Assembly (NCBI GenBank): GCA_051453625.1
Contig: JBOZIK010000001.1
Coordinates: forward strand, 228,236,386 to 228,300,385
Source: Welwitschia mirabilis
Lineage: Eukaryota > Gnetophyta > Gnetopsida > Welwitschiales
DNA: 64,000 nt
Direction of reading: 5' to 3'
Made by a program: the position numbers and the translations under genes. Positions within the stretch are counted from its first letter, which is position 1. Each line of letters begins with the position of its first letter. The notes under the pieces were generated by a model. That model ran no database searches and had not been told where the DNA came from. It saw nothing but the letters and a program-made list of their open reading frames with translations. Below are positions 61,415 to 64,000 of the stretch, one piece after another.

Positions 61415-62166
61415 NNNNNNNNNNNNNNNNNNNNNNNNNNNNNNNNNNNNNNNNNNNNNNNNNNNNNNNNNNNNNNNNNNNNNNNNNNNNNNNNNNNNNN
61501 NNNNNNNNNNNNNNNNNNNNNNNNNNNNNNNNNNNNNNNNNNNNNNNNNNNNNNNNNNNNNNNNNNNNNNNNNNNNNNNNNNNNNNNNNNNNNNNNNNNN
61601 NNNNNNNNNNNNNNNNNNNNNNNNNNNNNNNNNNNNNNNNNNNNNNNNNNNNNNNNNNNNNNNNNNNNNNNNNNNNNNNNNNNNNNNNNNNNNNNNNNNN
61701 NNNNNNNNNNNNNNNNNNNNNNNNNNNNNNNNNNNNNNNNNNNNNNNNNNNNNNNNNNNNNNNNNNNNNNNNNNNNNNNNNNNNNNNNNNNNNNNNNNNN
61801 NNNNNNNNNNNNNNNNNNNNNNNNNNNNNNNNNNNNNNNNNNNNNNNNNNNNNNNNNNNNNNNNNNNNNNNNNNNNNNNNNNNNNNNNNNNNNNNNNNNN
61901 NNNNNNNNNNNNNNNNNNNNNNNNNNNNNNNNNNNNNNNNNNNNNNNNNNNNNNNNNNNNNNNNNNNNNNNNNNNNNNNNNNNNNNNNNNNNNNNNNNNN
62001 NNNNNNNNNNNNNNNNNNNNNNNNNNNNNNNNNNNNNNNNNNNNNNNNNNNNNNNNNNNNNNNNNNNNNNNNNNNNNNNNNNNNNNNNNNNNNNNNNNNN
62101 NNNNNNNNNNNNNNNNNNNNNNNNNNNNNNNNNNNNNNNNNNNNNNNNNNNNNNNNNNNNNNNNNN
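61415..62166. other. Assembly gap (752 N) with 44-base overlapping flanks
   Basis: 61371-61414 and 62167-62210 are identical over 44 bases (TCAAAAATCAAATTAACTTT and onwards). Confidence 0.97.
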
Positions 62167-62532
62167 TCAAAAATCAAATTAACTTTATTACTTGTTTTGG
62201 CTTAGTATAGATGTCTTCAAACATGTAGACATCTTTATCTATGTTAGATTCAACTTTTAACTTAGTCATCTTGAATATGATAGTTATTTTTAGCCTATGA
62301 CTTGATTTCTAGTACATCCAAGACATATTCAATTTGCTATACATCTTCACTCAAGACATATTTAATTTTTCAAACATCTTCAAGAAATTAATATTTTAGT
62401 TTTAGCATCTAATCCTTTTCATAAGATGTTGTCTCTAAAGATCCATCATGATCTAGTATCTATCAAGATCTAATGTTTCTATAATAAGTTGTCTACACAA
62501 TGATACAAAATGTTTGACATAGACTTATCAAT

Positions 62533-62550
62533 AATCCCTCCCTTTTTGAT
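62533..62550 (-). other. Probable polypurine tract of a minus-strand copia element
   Basis: The minus strand reads ATCAAAAAGGGAGGGATT, a one-change-per-block variant of ATCAAAAAGGGGGAGATT, which precedes the 3' LTR in many plant copia elements. LTR would be on the left, coding on the right. Confidence 0.45.
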
Positions 62551-64000
62551 AATATCTAGAACTTAAAAAATTTTGTTAGTGTAATCTCATCTAATCAATT
62601 GAAATTAGACATTAATATTCTAGAGAAATGTATATAATTACTAAATGAAATAATATTGAAAAATCATGATCTAAGTCACTTGAAATCATATAAAACACAT
62701 AGATACATATTAATTTAAAAAATAAAATAAGACACATTTAAAAATCATTTGAGGAATTAGCCAAATACATGAAAATAGATGATAAATCATGGTGTCTAAT
62801 ATGCATGTAAAAGGTGAAGCACATAAATATTTGATAATATCTCATAAAATATACTAATGGTAATGTGCCATATATTAGAGTATGAAATTGAATTATATGC
62901 TAATAATACATCATAAAGAATGTGTTCATGAAAATGATAATTAATAAACATTAGAGTAATAATTTATAGAAAATGTGCAATGATTATATTAAAGCATCTT
63001 AATGAATAAATGATCAAAGTATAGAATATTTAAAATTGTGCCAGCAAAAGCATAATATTAAGATAAATAGTGTACTAACCATAGAAACATGTGCTAATAA
63101 GCAGTAATGATAGAATATATCAGATAATAAATATGAGTGCCAAAATATCAAAGAGGAATTATCAATAATACTAATAAAACTCATGGATCCAATCCAAGAT
63201 CTTATAATCAAGTACTCCAAGCCCAACAAAGTATCCTCAAATAGAAGTTGTAGTGCCTAACTAAAAAGTCACTAATCTGATATTGATTTTCCAATTATTT
63301 TCCCCTTTTTTGAATATCATACAAAAGGCTATAATTACTAAGATGGAAGTCACTCATGTAATACTCATCTTGGACTTCTTCATCATTATTGTTGCTATCA
63401 TAAGTGGTAGAGATTGGTTGGATGTAGGATGATAGGATAGTAGGAGGTGGATTATGTCTCTTCTTAGATAAGTACTATGATATTTCACTAGGACCCTCAA
63501 AGAATTATCTCCTCATACATTGATATCTTTGAAAAGTGATAAAAGTCTCAAAGAAATTAATGATGGTAGTCTATGCAAAGGATCATGATAACTACATGAA
63601 TAAAAGTGGTTCTACCTGAATAGGCTCTATATGAGAATGTAGTGGTGATGTGGATGCATTGGAGGTGGAGAAGATACATGTGGTAGTGATGATTAAACTA
63701 TAGAGCATGGTGATGATGGCTGTATATGATAATAGAATGAACTCTTATGATTTGGATAATAAAAGATAAGAAGCAATGTATCCAAGATCTTAGAATTTAT
63801 CTCTTACTATGACTGCCTTTGCTACAAAGGATCTATAGCTTGTTTCTCCCCTTACACATGTACCTTTATAGGAGTTTGGTACTTCCCTTAAGCCTGTGCC
63901 TCATCTCGAGAAGACTCCTTTAAGGATTCGCTATCTACTATTATACTTAAGTCATATCCTATGGAAAATGGAGTTGAAGATCTTACTTATTTTCCTTCTT
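62551..64000 (-). other. Probable 3' interior of the minus-strand copia element
   Basis: 62551-63300 is AT-rich without coding. From about 63300 to the window end the minus strand gives protein-like patches with stops (PPPTILSSYIQPISTTYDSN, SNASTSPLHSHIEPIQVEP). No known domain is recognised. Confidence 0.35.

Larger units (their letters stand above)
60300..62532 (-). repeat. Probable LTR of a minus-strand copia element
   Basis: It lies just left of a sequence that looks like a complementary copia polypurine tract (62533). It contains AGGCGAGGGGTGAATGAG (about 60316), a phrase common in long plant LTRs, an imperfect tandem of about 82 bp at 60479-60705, and a 752-N gap. The left end is not seen. 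Confidence 0.4.

Noticed and set aside
1-64000. Search for CRISPR arrays, operons, riboswitches, rRNA and tRNA genes
   Set aside because: None seen; all evidence is for plant nuclear repeat DNA.

Overview
The window looks like nuclear heterochromatin of a seed plant. It is very AT-rich and holds no intact host gene, rRNA or tRNA that I can recognise. It is filled by LTR retrotransposons and one L1-type LINE of typical plant families (Athila/Tat-like Ty3-gypsy, Ty1-copia, L1). Every retroelement reading frame is broken, mostly by stops where Gln or Trp codons are expected. That is the C-to-T / G-to-A pattern left by deamination of methylated cytosine. The species cannot be named from this sequence.

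The main result is a nested stack covering about 1345-52223, read from LTR alignments, primer-binding sites and target-site duplications (TSDs). The outer element is a plus-strand Ty1-copia relic, C (1345-52223). Its 5' LTR is split by a minus-strand Athila-like element, B1 (1486-20454, TSD TTTAG). The left LTR of B1 is itself split by a minus-strand element with a tRNA-iMet primer site, A (1614-11220). The copia body is interrupted again, at the start of its reverse transcriptase, by a second minus-strand Athila-like element, B2 (23521-51517, TSD AATAG/ATTAG). The left LTR of B2 is split by a full-length plus-strand Athila element, D1 (23960-37750, TSD ATGAC). The interior of B2 also holds a solo LTR of the D family, D2 (38537-39628, TSD CTTAG).

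Outside the stack: the window opens in the end of another inverted D-type LTR (1-77). An eight-unit, 36-bp minisatellite lies at 471-765. After the copia 3' LTR comes a nearly complete minus-strand L1 LINE (about 52502-58216) that is richer in G+C and better preserved. Then follows featureless AT-rich DNA with two adjacent hairpins near 59.1 kb, and a probable minus-strand copia LTR and 3' end (about 60300-64000).

D1 carries gag, protease, RT, RNase H, integrase and a downstream env-like region. B1 and B2 share its tRNA-Asp-type primer site and carry gag-protease plus a second conserved reading frame, but I could not find RT or integrase in them, so they may be non-autonomous partners. Ten runs of N interrupt the sequence; several have overlapping flanks, which points to unclosed contig overlaps rather than missing DNA.
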